Of a stretch of DNA of 64,000 bases, positions 26,155 through 34,111 are shown piece by piece. Under the pieces are notes generated by a model. The model did not search any database and had not been told where the DNA came from. It saw only the letters and a program-made list of their open reading frames with translations. The stretch covers positions 62,001 through 126,000 of the forward strand of contig NZ_JADMLG010000010.1 in the NCBI RefSeq assembly GCF_015674855.1. The letters run 5' to 3'. The position numbers were made by a program, and so were the translations under genes. Numbering within the stretch: the first letter of the stretch is position 1; every line of letters starts with the position of its first letter. This DNA is from Nocardia bovistercoris (GTDB lineage Bacteria > Actinomycetota > Actinomycetes > Mycobacteriales > Mycobacteriaceae).

Positions 26155-26867
26155 GCCTGCGGTTGAGCGGCGTGACCGCCGGATACGGCAAACTCCCCAT
26201 CGTCAGGAATCTGGACCTCGAGGTGCCGTCGGGCACCGTCACCGCGGTACTCGGCCCCAACGGCGCGGGCAAGACCACCCTCATGCTGACGATCGCGGGC
26301 CTGCTGCCCGCCCTCGGCGGCGAGATCGGCGTCGAAGGCAAGCGGCTGCCCGACGGCAGACCCGCGCGGGCCAACAACTCCGGCGTCGTGCTCGTCCCCG
26401 ACAACCGGGCGCTGTTCACCGGGCTGACCGTCGCGGAGAACCTCGAGATCGCCCGCAAACGCGGCGGGCCATCGCTCGACGAGATCCGCGAGACGCTGCC
26501 CGCGCTGATACCGCGCTGGAACGTGGCGGCGGGCGCGCTCTCCGGCGGCGAGCAGCAGATGCTCGCGGTCGGGCGGGCACTGGTGCAGAAACCGAAAGTG
26601 CTGCTCATCGATGAGATGAGCATGGGCCTCGCGCCGGTCATCGTGGAGAATCTGCTGCCCGCGGTCCGGCATATCGCCGACAGCACCGGCGCGGCGATCG
26701 TCCTGGTCGAACAGCACGTGCGGCTCGCCCTCGAGGTCGCCGACGACGCGGTGGTCCTCGTGCACGGCGACGTCACGCTGCGCGGTCCCGCCGCGGAACT
26801 GCGCGGCGCACCGGAACGGCTCGAGGCCGCCTACCTCGGAGGTGAATCCGCCACAGCCGCACGTTGA
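26151..26867 (+). CDS. LivF-like ABC transporter ATPase
   Basis: 238 residues, a complete HAAT-family ATPase: Walker A GPNGAGKTT at about residue 37, the NRALFTGLTVAENLEIA region after the Q-loop, signature LSGGEQQMLAVGRAL, Walker B LLIDEMSMGL and the H-loop LVEQHV. Its start overlaps the stop of the permease-ATPase fusion (ATGA). It pairs with the fused LivG-like domain to make the ATPase heterodimer of the importer. It is slightly shorter than typical, with no missing motif. Confidence 0.9.
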   Translation: MSLRLSGVTAGYGKLPIVRNLDLEVPSGTVTAVLGPNGAGKTTLMLTIAGLLPALGGEIGVEGKRLPDGRPARANNSGVVLVPDNRALFTGLTVAENLEIARKRGGPSLDEIRETLPALIPRWNVAAGALSGGEQQMLAVGRALVQKPKVLLIDEMSMGLAPVIVENLLPAVRHIADSTGAAIVLVEQHVRLALEVADDAVVLVHGDVTLRGPAAELRGAPERLEAAYLGGESATAAR

Positions 26868-26924
26868 TCCGCACACGAGGTCGCGAACAAGCCCACTACA
26901 CAGCACAATTCCCAGGAGATAGAC

Positions 26925-28178
26925 ATGTCCTTACTCACCACGAAGCGATGGCTGGCGCTGCCGTGTATCGCGTTGGCGGCCACGCTGTTCGCGTCCGGCT
27001 GTTCCAGTGACGACAAGGATTCCTCGGCCCCGGTCGACAAGTCCGTGCTCGGCCCGGAGAACAAGGCGACCGGTGCGCCGGTGAAGATCGGCTTCATCAC
27101 CACCGGACCCAAGGCGCCGGTCTACACCGAGGAGACCGAGGTCGCCAACGCCACCGTCGCCTACATCAACAACCACCTCGGCGGCATCAACGGCCGCCCG
27201 ATCGAGCTGATCGCGTGCGAGGACGAGATCCAGGTCAGTCTGTCGCGCAACTGCGCCAACAAGTTCGTGCAGTCCGACGCGGTGGCCGTGGTCAGCGGTG
27301 AGGCCAACAACGCCGACACCGTCGCCGCCATCACCTCGCCGTCCTCCATGGCCTACCTCACCGCCGCGGGCGGCCAGCAGTCGATGATGCTGCCGAACAC
27401 CTTCGTGCTGGTCAACGCGCTCAACTCGCTGGCGGGCGTGCCCGCGGCGTACGCGAAGCAGAACGGCTACAAGAAGGTCGCCATCATGACCGTCGACTCG
27501 CCGACCGCGGTCGACCCGCTCAAGCAGCTCGGGCCGTTCGCGTTCGGCAACGCGGGCGCGCAGGTCGATGTGGTGCCCGTGCCGCTCGGCACCGCCGATA
27601 TGACCCCGCAGGTCCAGGCCGCGCTCGAGAAGAAGCCCGAGATGTTCCACTTGCTCGGCGACGTCTCGTTCTGCACCGCCGCGCTCAAGGCCATGAAGAC
27701 GCTGAACACCAGCCAGCCGGTCATGTCGGTGACCCAGTGCGTCGGCAGCGCGGACGCCGCCGCGCAGATCCCCGGCGGCTACGAGGGTGTGAAGGTCGTC
27801 GCCAACGCGGTGTTCGACACCTCGACCGAGGACGGCAAGCTCTTCGCCGCGGTGGTCGACGGGTCGGGAGCCAAGGATCCGCAGCGCGCCGCCTCGATCT
27901 ACCGGACGATCCTGAGCCTGCAGTCGGCGTTGAACGGCGCCCCGGGTGAGATCACCCGCGAATCCACCCTCGCGCGCCTGAGCGCGATGCCCGAGCCGAA
28001 GCCGCTCCCGCTCTCCGGCGGCGGCACCTTCCAGTGCGGCAGCAAGCCCATCCCGGTCGTGCCCAACATCTGCTCCGACGGCGCCCTGCTCGGCACCGCG
28101 AAGGAGGACGGCACTCTGGTCGACATCAAGCCGATCGACACGAAAGGTATCTTCTCCCTGCCCGGTACGGCCCGCTGA
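26925..28178 (+). CDS. Periplasmic-type substrate-binding lipoprotein of Liv importer
   Basis: 417 residues. The lipoprotein signal ends in FASGC, with acylated cysteine 26, followed by a Ser/Asp-rich linker. The body is a type I (Leu/Ile/Val) receptor fold: VKIGFITTGPKAPVY, AYINNHLGGINGRPIELIACED, then AVVSGEANNADTVAA, with a VAIMTVDSP strand opening the second lobe. It captures the ligand at the outer membrane face. The ligand is not predictable. AGGAG precedes ATG. A strong hairpin (28193-28217) after the gene probably lowers expression of the next genes relative to this one. Confidence 0.88.
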   Translation: MSLLTTKRWLALPCIALAATLFASGCSSDDKDSSAPVDKSVLGPENKATGAPVKIGFITTGPKAPVYTEETEVANATVAYINNHLGGINGRPIELIACEDEIQVSLSRNCANKFVQSDAVAVVSGEANNADTVAAITSPSSMAYLTAAGGQQSMMLPNTFVLVNALNSLAGVPAAYAKQNGYKKVAIMTVDSPTAVDPLKQLGPFAFGNAGAQVDVVPVPLGTADMTPQVQAALEKKPEMFHLLGDVSFCTAALKAMKTLNTSQPVMSVTQCVGSADAAAQIPGGYEGVKVVANAVFDTSTEDGKLFAAVVDGSGAKDPQRAASIYRTILSLQSALNGAPGEITRESTLARLSAMPEPKPLPLSGGGTFQCGSKPIPVVPNICSDGALLGTAKEDGTLVDIKPIDTKGIFSLPGTAR

Positions 28179-28192
28179 CACGTTGCGGACGG

Positions 28193-28217
28193 CGCCCGCC
28201 CGGCACCCGGGCGGGCG
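28193..28217 (+). terminator. GC-rich hairpin after binding-protein gene
   Basis: CGCCCGCCCGG pairs perfectly with CCGGGCGGGCG around a three-base loop, 14 bases after the stop, without a T-run. It is likely a partial terminator or mRNA-stabilising stem that keeps the binding protein more abundant than downstream products. Confidence 0.6.
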
Positions 28218-28258
28218 TCGCGGCGTGTTCGCGGTACCCGATCACAGAAAGGCACGAC

Positions 28259-28924
28259 ATGCAGCGGTTGCAAGCGGAGGAGACCTTGAGCTCCTCGACC
28301 GAGGTCGACGCCGAGATCGACACCGTCTACGCACTGGTCTCCGACGTCACCCGCATCCCCGAGTGGAGCACCGAGACCGTCCGCGTGCGCCACCTCGACG
28401 CGCAGCGGTTCCGCTCCTGGAACCGACGGCGGCTCGGAGTGTGGCGAACCGACGCGGAGATCGTCGAATCGGTTCCGGGACAGCGGTTCTCCTTCGTCGT
28501 CAAGGTCATGGGCGGCGACTGGACGCAGTGGACCTACCTTGTCGAACCCGGCGCCGCGCCCGGCACCACCCGCCTGACCGAGACCTTCCGCATGTGCGTC
28601 GCACTGCCGAACAGCGTGCTCGCCTTCGAGCGGCTGTTCCTGTTCGTCCGCGACCGCCGCACCGACCTGCAGGCCAATCTCGACGCCTCGGTCGCGCGCA
28701 TCAAGAGCATCGCCGAAGCCGATGCTCGCGTCGGTGACAAGGGGGACGCTCGCGTCGGTGACAACGGGGACGCTCGCGTCCGTGACAACGGGGACGCTCG
28801 CGTCCGTGACAACGGGGACGCTCGCGTCCGTGACAACGGGGACGCTCGCGTCCGTGACAACGGGGACGCTCGCGTCCGTGACAACGGGGACGCTCGCGTC
28901 CGTGACAAGGGAGAACCGGCATGA
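28259..28924 (+). CDS. SRPBCC-family protein with octapeptide-repeat tail
   Basis: 221 residues. Residues 1-150 form a SRPBCC (START-like, polyketide-cyclase/dehydrase) domain: SSTEVDAEIDTVYALVSDVTRIPEWS and a long C-terminal helix FERLFLFVRDRRTDLQANL. Such proteins bind hydrophobic ligands in a deep pocket. Residues 155-218 are eight tandem copies of DARV[R/G]D[N/K]G, a highly charged, probably disordered tail not found in ordinary SRPBCC proteins. The ATG lies about 80 bases after the binding-protein gene, beyond the hairpin. The stop overlaps the SDR start (ATGA), so it is coupled to that gene. Confidence 0.82.
   Translation: MQRLQAEETLSSSTEVDAEIDTVYALVSDVTRIPEWSTETVRVRHLDAQRFRSWNRRRLGVWRTDAEIVESVPGQRFSFVVKVMGGDWTQWTYLVEPGAAPGTTRLTETFRMCVALPNSVLAFERLFLFVRDRRTDLQANLDASVARIKSIAEADARVGDKGDARVGDNGDARVRDNGDARVRDNGDARVRDNGDARVRDNGDARVRDNGDARVRDKGEPA
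28721..28912 (+). repeat. Eight tandem 24-base repeats inside the SRPBCC gene
   Basis: Period 24, exactly eight units. Units 3 to 7 (28769-28888) are identical at every base, including third positions. Unit 1 differs most. Each encodes DARVRDNG or a close variant. The period is a multiple of three, so gain or loss of units keeps the frame open. Identical synonymous positions show that the array expanded recently or is homogenised. Confidence 0.95.
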
Positions 28925-29754
28925 GATATCAGGATCGTGTCGCGGTGGTCACCGGCGCGGGTTCGGGCATCGGCCGCGCGTTGACCATCGCCCTCGCCCG
29001 CGACGGCGCCCGAGTCGCGGCCTCCGACATCGACCCGAAGGGCCTGGCCGAGACCGCGTCCGCGGGTCCGGCGGGCAGCGTCACCACCTACCCGCTCGAC
29101 GTCGCCGACCGCGCGGCGTTCTCCGCGCACGCCGAGCAGGTGCGCACCGATCTCGGTCCCGCCTCGATGGTGTTCAACAACGCGGGCGTCGACCTGATGG
29201 CCAATATCGCCGACATGGACCCGGCCGATCTCGACTGGCTGTTCGGCATCAATATCGGCGGTGTCGTCAACGGCATCAAGGCATTCCTGCCGCAACTCCT
29301 GGAAACGGGCACCGCGGCGAAACCGTCGCACCTGATCACCATGTCCAGTGCGTTCGGCCTGATCGCGGTGCCCGCCCAGGGCGCCTACAGCGCGTCGAAA
29401 TTCGCGGTGCGCGGTCTCACCGAAGCGCTGCGCCAGGAAATGATCCTCGACAACCTCCCGGTATCGGTGCACTGCGTGCATCCCGGCGTGGTGAAGACGA
29501 ACTTCGGCGCCAATATGCGGACCGCCGAAGCCGACGCCGATATCGCGAGGACCCTGTTCGACAAAGCCGCCATGACCACCCCCGAGAAGGCGGCCGAGGT
29601 GATACTGCGCGGTGTCGACAAGAATCGCGCCAGGATTCTCGTCGGTCCCGACGGCCGCGTCATGGCGGCATTGCCGCGCGTTCTCGGGGTCTCCTACACG
29701 ACGCTGCTGGCGCGCGGCGCCCGGCTGATGAATTCGCGCTCGAAGAAGAACTGA
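28921..29754 (+). CDS. SDR-family oxidoreductase
   Basis: A 277-residue SDR: TGAGSGIG, ASDIDPK (aspartate, so NAD(H) is favoured), FNNAG, TMSSAFGL and YSASK. The C-terminus is extended and basic (GARLMNSRSKKN), seen in SDR groups acting on lipids near membranes. It is coupled by ATGA to the SRPBCC protein and is the last gene of the Liv transporter cluster, so it probably oxidises the imported compound or an early product. It converges on the amidohydrolase with only three bases between the stops. Confidence 0.86.
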   Translation: MRYQDRVAVVTGAGSGIGRALTIALARDGARVAASDIDPKGLAETASAGPAGSVTTYPLDVADRAAFSAHAEQVRTDLGPASMVFNNAGVDLMANIADMDPADLDWLFGINIGGVVNGIKAFLPQLLETGTAAKPSHLITMSSAFGLIAVPAQGAYSASKFAVRGLTEALRQEMILDNLPVSVHCVHPGVVKTNFGANMRTAEADADIARTLFDKAAMTTPEKAAEVILRGVDKNRARILVGPDGRVMAALPRVLGVSYTTLLARGARLMNSRSKKN

Positions 29755-29757
29755 CCG

Positions 29758-31020
29758 CTATCCGGCCGTGGCGTGGGCCTGCTCGTAGAGTCGGGCCCAT
29801 TCGGCGCGCGAGCGGATGGAGACGTCGACATCGGTGGCCGCCGCCCGCAGCGCGCCGACGGTGACGTCCTCGCGCCGCTTGCCCCCGAACGGATCCCAGT
29901 CGAAGAATCGGCACGAATTCTGCCAGGTGATCTTGTCGATATCGCTGTCGTCGGCGCCCGCTCCGTCGAGTTCGGCGAGCACCTTCTCGGCGGCGTCGGG
30001 CCAGAAGCAGTCCGAATGGGGGTAGTCGCATTCCCAGGCGATGATGTCGATGCCGATCTCGTGGCGCAGTTTCAACGCGGTCGGGTCGGTGACGTAGCAG
30101 GCCAGCGAGTGTTCCTTGAACACCTCGCTCGGCAGTTTCCCGCCGAAGTCGCGGCGCAGCCACCGCTGATTGGTGTAGTGGCGGTCGCACCGATCGAGGA
30201 AGAACGGAATCCAGCCGATCCCGCCTTCGGAGAACGCGAACTTGAGTCCGGGGAACGCGCGCATCGCGGGCCCCCACAGCAGATCCTGTGCGGTGATCGC
30301 CGACACCTGGGTGGCCAGCACGATCATATTGTCGATCGGCGCGTCGTCGGCCATCGAAATGGCGCCGAGTCCCGAGCCGATGTGCAGGCACATCACCACG
30401 TTCTCGTCGACGAGCGTGCGGAACACCGGACCCCAGTAGTCGATGTCGTGATAGCTGGGCAGACCCTCGAGGTGCGGGATCTCGGGCATGGTGATCGCGC
30501 GGCAGCCCTTGGCGGCCACCCGGCGGATCTCCGCGCACATCGCTTCCGGATTCCAGGTCGGCATCAGCGCCAGCGGGAGGAACCGGTCGGGGTAGGCGCC
30601 GCACCACTCGTCGATGTGCCAGTCGTTGTACGCCTGCACCATCACGATGGTCACGTCGGCCTGATGCTGGTTCAGGTGGCGCGCGGAGAATCCGGTGAAC
30701 GTCGGGAAGCACATCGAGCCGACGATGCCGTTGCGGTTCATGTCACGGACGCGCTCGTGCACGTCGTAGACGCCGGGCCGCATCTCGGCGAAGCGGGCCG
30801 GGTCGCGCCCCCATTCCTCGGCGGGCCACGACACCACCGCGTTGAGGCCGCTGACCCCGGTCGGTTTGCCCTGATACACCCACTGGTCGATGCCATCGTC
30901 GGTGACGATGACCCGCGGCGCCTCGTCGACGTATTTCGCGGGCACGTGGCGGTGGAACATATCCGGCGGTTCCACCACGTGGTCGTCGATACTGACGAGA
31001 ATCAAGTCCTCACAACGCAT
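29758..31020 (-). CDS. Amidohydrolase-2 family metal-dependent hydrolase/decarboxylase
   Basis: 420 residues. The opening ILVSIDDHVVEPPDMFHRHVP carries the D-x-H type metal motif of the ACMSD-like amidohydrolases, with later LHIGSG and WECDYPHSDCFWP giving further histidines and aspartates. The family hydrolyses or decarboxylates cyclic and aromatic carboxylates. Close relatives are common in actinobacterial sterol and aromatic clusters, without assigned substrate. I used the ATG at 31020 with AGGA seven bases upstream. An earlier frame start would add an unrelated tail. It is divergent from the AraC regulator 59 bases away. Confidence 0.84.
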   Translation of the reverse strand: MRCEDLILVSIDDHVVEPPDMFHRHVPAKYVDEAPRVIVTDDGIDQWVYQGKPTGVSGLNAVVSWPAEEWGRDPARFAEMRPGVYDVHERVRDMNRNGIVGSMCFPTFTGFSARHLNQHQADVTIVMVQAYNDWHIDEWCGAYPDRFLPLALMPTWNPEAMCAEIRRVAAKGCRAITMPEIPHLEGLPSYHDIDYWGPVFRTLVDENVVMCLHIGSGLGAISMADDAPIDNMIVLATQVSAITAQDLLWGPAMRAFPGLKFAFSEGGIGWIPFFLDRCDRHYTNQRWLRRDFGGKLPSEVFKEHSLACYVTDPTALKLRHEIGIDIIAWECDYPHSDCFWPDAAEKVLAELDGAGADDSDIDKITWQNSCRFFDWDPFGGKRREDVTVGALRAAATDVDVSIRSRAEWARLYEQAHATAG

Positions 31021-31079
31021 TTCGATTCCTGGATACGCTCGGCTACAAATGTCTGCCCTCAGTTGTACGCTGTTCCGAT

Positions 31080-31907
31080 ATGACCGACTCCACGCTATCG
31101 GCCACACATGACGCAGAATCGGCCAAAGTCGAGTATCTGCGTCGCAGCGCCGCGGTCACGGCGGGCAGCTACGTGTACGAGGAAGGACACCTCGTCACCG
31201 GATGGCACCGCCACGACCTGCACCAGATCCAGTACGCGGCGGGCGGCGTCGTTGAGGTGGAGACCGCCACCGCCCACTACCTCTCGCCGCCGCACCGCGC
31301 GGTCTGGATCCCCGCCGGACTCGCCCACCAGACCGTCATGAGCGCCAACGTGCGCGCCATCTCGGTGATGTTCGACCCGTCCCTGGTGCACGCCGATGGC
31401 GACCGCGCCGCGGTGCTCGACGTGTCCGCGGTGATCCGCGAGATGATCATCCACGCCCAGCGCTGGCCGATCTACCGCCTCGGCACCGAACCGATGGCCG
31501 ACAGATACTTCACCACCCTCGGCGAACTGGTCCTCGACGCCATCGAGACCGACGAGACCTACCTCAACCTCCCCGTCTCCGACCATCCCGTGGTCGGCGC
31601 GGCCATGGCCTACACCAAACAGCACCTCGTCGAGGTCACCATCGCCGAGGTCGCCCGCGCGGTGGCGGTCTCCGAACGCACCCTGCGCCGCCTGTTCGAC
31701 GACCACGTCGGCTACTCGTGGCGCACCTACCTGCTGAACGTGCGCATGCTGCGCGCGATGGCTCTGCTCGCCTCCCCGAGACAGACCGTTCAGGAGACCG
31801 CGCGCGCCGTCGGCTTCGACAACGCGGGCTCCTTCTCCCGGGCCTTCACCGAATTCAGCGGCCAGTCACCGTCCTCCTACCGCCGCAGCGCGGAGTCCCA
31901 TCTCTGA
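31080..31907 (+). CDS. AraC-family regulator with cupin sensor
   Basis: 275 residues. The N-terminal half is a cupin-like sensor (TGWHRHDLHQIQYAAGG with two metal-type histidines, HRAVWIPAGLAHQT). The C-terminal half is a double helix-turn-helix (VTIAEVARAVAVSERTLRRLF, then ETARAVGFDNAGSFSRAF). This is the RmlC-like group that often controls a divergent efflux or catabolic gene. It is divergent from the amidohydrolase, its probable target. The short leader and lack of a Shine-Dalgarno sequence suggest a leaderless or nearly leaderless transcript. Confidence 0.87.
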   Translation: MTDSTLSATHDAESAKVEYLRRSAAVTAGSYVYEEGHLVTGWHRHDLHQIQYAAGGVVEVETATAHYLSPPHRAVWIPAGLAHQTVMSANVRAISVMFDPSLVHADGDRAAVLDVSAVIREMIIHAQRWPIYRLGTEPMADRYFTTLGELVLDAIETDETYLNLPVSDHPVVGAAMAYTKQHLVEVTIAEVARAVAVSERTLRRLFDDHVGYSWRTYLLNVRMLRAMALLASPRQTVQETARAVGFDNAGSFSRAFTEFSGQSPSSYRRSAESHL

Positions 31908-31931
31908 TCCCTCGGCCCGAGAAACCGCGGG

Positions 31932-33242
31932 CTACCCGTTCATCAGAGTGAACAGCGCCCACGCCGTGGACGGGTCGAAGATCTCGCTGTGCCCGTGAAT
32001 GGTGCGAGAACCGTTGACGGACAACACCTCCGTGTCCACGTGCGGATACAGATCGCCGGGATCTTTGATGTCGGCCCAAGTGACCCGCACTCGCCCGCCC
32101 GGCCCGTAGCCGCCGAGTGCGGCATAGTCACTGGGCGCGTCCGCTCCCGCGACGCCGATATCACCGAGGTCTTTTCCGCGGCGCAATGCGAGGTGGAAGA
32201 AACAACGCAACGCGCGGTCCTCCAGGCTGAAAGTCGTCACGATCGGTTGCCGCACGAATTCCCCGGCCCCGCGATATCCGCCTTCGGGATGGTCGGCGGA
32301 GAAGCAGAGATAGTTCACGGCGGGCTGCAACAACAGCATGGAATCCACGGGACGGGGCAGCGGGGCGCCCGCGGGCCGCGACACCGCGTTGAGGAATACC
32401 CGCGCGCCGTAGGAATGCCCGATCACGTGGAAACGGGTGTCGCTGTTCGACTTCTCGAGCATTTCGCGCAGCATCGGGCCGACGCCGACCGTGCCGACCG
32501 TGCCCGCCCGATCCTTCATTTGATACACCGTGAACATCCGCAGCAGTTTGCGCGGATCGAGCGCCGACAGGAATCCGGCGGCCTCGGGAGACGGCCCGCC
32601 GCCGTTCGCCGAACCGCCGGGATCGCCGGGGGAGACGCGCGGCGCGAGCTCCGCTTCGATCATCGCCCATGCCGCGAGGATGTCGTCGGCGTCGCGGGCG
32701 GTATCGGCGGGCAGGTCGGCGTCGCCGGTCGCGCAGACGTCGACGAGCATGTCGATCAAGCGGCGTCCCTCGGTCTCGTCGATCCTGGCGGGCTCGGTCA
32801 GACGGTAGAACTCGGCGCGATCGCCCTCGGCGACGAGCGGCGCGAACTCGAGCGTGGTGTCCGGCGTGTTCGCGCGCTCGTCGGCGGCGGCGATATCGGG
32901 GCCGTGCTCCCACGAGAACTCCAGCGCCGCCGACGGCCAGTAGAGCCCGACGAGAGCGGGCCGGTATTCCCGATCGAATCGGTAGCCGCCGTCGTGCATC
33001 ATCTTGTGGAATACCGAGAGGAATCGCAGATACGTCTCGTTGGCCGCGTCCCAATCGTTGTTCCAGCCGTGGCAGAAGGCGATGACGTCGGTGAATTCGC
33101 CCGCACCGACGGCATCGATCAGAGCGCGCTGGGTGAGTGGGCTCGTCGATATGCCGTCGGCGTCGAACTGCAACGCGTAGCGTGGCACGCGCGCTCCGGT
33201 GTCGGTGACGAAATAGTCGATAGGTTTTGTATCCGTCGGCAT
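31932..33242 (-). CDS. Alpha/beta-hydrolase-fold protein, unknown substrate
   Basis: 436 residues. The nucleophile elbow VIGHSYGARVFLNAV near residue 285 and an early FCHGWNNDWDAA strand-turn identify an alpha/beta hydrolase. Between them lies a long insert with an acidic stretch and a glycine-rich loop (GGSANGGGPSPEA). A late HGHSEIF may provide the catalytic histidine. There is no signal peptide, so it is cytoplasmic. The layout resembles large hydrolases found in toxin-like or lipase-like contexts, but I cannot assign a substrate. GAGGAAGAGG precedes ATG. Confidence 0.72.
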   Translation of the reverse strand: MPTDTKPIDYFVTDTGARVPRYALQFDADGISTSPLTQRALIDAVGAGEFTDVIAFCHGWNNDWDAANETYLRFLSVFHKMMHDGGYRFDREYRPALVGLYWPSAALEFSWEHGPDIAAADERANTPDTTLEFAPLVAEGDRAEFYRLTEPARIDETEGRRLIDMLVDVCATGDADLPADTARDADDILAAWAMIEAELAPRVSPGDPGGSANGGGPSPEAAGFLSALDPRKLLRMFTVYQMKDRAGTVGTVGVGPMLREMLEKSNSDTRFHVIGHSYGARVFLNAVSRPAGAPLPRPVDSMLLLQPAVNYLCFSADHPEGGYRGAGEFVRQPIVTTFSLEDRALRCFFHLALRRGKDLGDIGVAGADAPSDYAALGGYGPGGRVRVTWADIKDPGDLYPHVDTEVLSVNGSRTIHGHSEIFDPSTAWALFTLMNG

Positions 33243-33547
33243 GGCACACCTCTTCCTCGACGTTTGCGCTACTGTGCGGGCACGGGGAACTATCCCTCCG
33301 ATAGCTGGAAATTTCCTGAGTACTCGACTACCTCAATCCGGCGCCGGTCTACTCGCCACGGCCTTCGGTGCGTCGAAAGCCCGTGGGATCCTTCGCCGGT
33401 TCGGGAGTCGTACCGGTCTCATGAGGTTAGGCAAACCCTGGTCGATGTCCGGATCGCGGCGATCGGGCAACCTGTCGGAGGCGGGGCCTATACTGTTGGC
33501 CCAGGGGAGTTGATCCGTGTCGGGGTGAGCGTGAGGTAGCAGGGGTT
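33243..33547. other. Divergent intergenic region, hydrolase / PPOX gene
   Basis: About 305 bases with no credible gene. The notable element is an iron-box-like sequence at 33422-33440. The stretch 33485-33510 (TACTGTTGGCC) is the likeliest promoter zone for the rightward gene. Confidence 0.5.
33422..33440. promoter_or_regulatory. IdeR/DtxR-like iron box candidate
   Basis: TGAGGTTAGGCAAACCCTG matches the mycobacterial iron-box consensus (TTAGGTTAGSCTAACCTAA) at about 14 of 19 positions, with the central GGTTAGGC intact. It lies 107 bases before the PPOX gene and 180 before the hydrolase. The right arm is weak, so binding is uncertain. Confidence 0.35.
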
Positions 33548-34045
33548 ATGGTGGCTGAAGCTCGGGAACGTCAGCAGGATTCGACCGTCGTGCCGACCGA
33601 GCCCGCCGGGCATCCGGAATTGCGAGTACTGCCGGAATGGCCGCGCGACACCATCGCGGTGCTCGTGACCGCCGATCCGGCACTGCACGCGATCCCCGTG
33701 TCCTGGCCGGTTCGCGCCGGTGACAAGCGAATCCTGTTGAGTCTGCGCAACAATCGCGGTTCGCTCGCGCGGTTGCGCGACAGCGCCGAGGTGGCGCTGG
33801 TCATTCTCGGCGGCGGCAACGTCGCGCTCTCGGCGCGCGGTCGCGCCGAGGTGATCGCGGATCCGATGCCCGAGGCGGAGGATTACGTCGCCGTCGCGAT
33901 CGCGGTCGAGGTGATCGACGACCACCGCCAGGGCGCGTTCCTGGTCGATGCGGGCATCCAGCGCACCGTGGTCGACGAGGCCGAATTCCAGTATCTGGAA
34001 GCACGTTTCGCCACCCTGCGCGAGATGGCCCGCGAAGGGAAGTAG
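33548..34045 (+). CDS. Pyridoxamine-phosphate-oxidase-fold (PPOX/F420-type) protein
   Basis: 165 residues with the split-barrel pattern: PEWPRDTIAVLVTADPALHAIPVSWPVRAGDKRILLSL, then a strand-rich centre and a C-terminal helix ending ATLREMAREGK. Such proteins bind FMN or coenzyme F420 and reduce or sense small molecules. Which cofactor applies is not clear from the motifs. A GGGG stretch precedes the ATG closely, so the start may be one or two codons off. Converges on the acyl-CoA dehydrogenase pair, with a strong hairpin between. Confidence 0.75.
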   Translation: MVAEARERQQDSTVVPTEPAGHPELRVLPEWPRDTIAVLVTADPALHAIPVSWPVRAGDKRILLSLRNNRGSLARLRDSAEVALVILGGGNVALSARGRAEVIADPMPEAEDYVAVAIAVEVIDDHRQGAFLVDAGIQRTVVDEAEFQYLEARFATLREMAREGK

Positions 34046-34047
34046 TC

Positions 34048-34072
34048 GCGGCGCCGAATCCTCCGGCGCCGC
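34048..34072. terminator. GC-rich hairpin between convergent genes
   Basis: GCGGCGCCG pairs with CGGCGCCGC around a seven-base loop, just after the PPOX stop and followed by AGACTGTTTC. It can stop transcripts from both sides. Confidence 0.6.
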
Positions 34073-34075
34073 AGA

Positions 34076-34111
34076 CTGTTTCGACGCTCAGCCCTGTTTC
34101 GACGCTCAGCC
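34076..34111. repeat. Perfect 18-base tandem duplication containing a stop codon
   Basis: CTGTTTCGACGCTCAGCC occurs twice, end to end, at 34076-34093 and 34094-34111. The stop codon of the acyl-CoA dehydrogenase (34106-34108 on the minus strand) lies in the second copy and an equivalent triplet in the first, as in the duplication at 9083-9127. Confidence 0.92.

Noticed and set aside
26931..28181. 416-codon frame antisense to the binding protein
   Set aside because: Shadow of the real gene. Repetitive Arg/Asp/Gly/His composition and no domain.
28721..28912. Possible CRISPR array
   Set aside because: The repeats are directly adjacent with no spacers, are a multiple of three long and lie inside an in-frame coding region.
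28534..29481. Minus-strand frame through the repeats (SPLSRTRA units)
   Set aside because: It exists only because the repeat period is divisible by three. The plus strand has the SRPBCC domain and the ATGA coupling.
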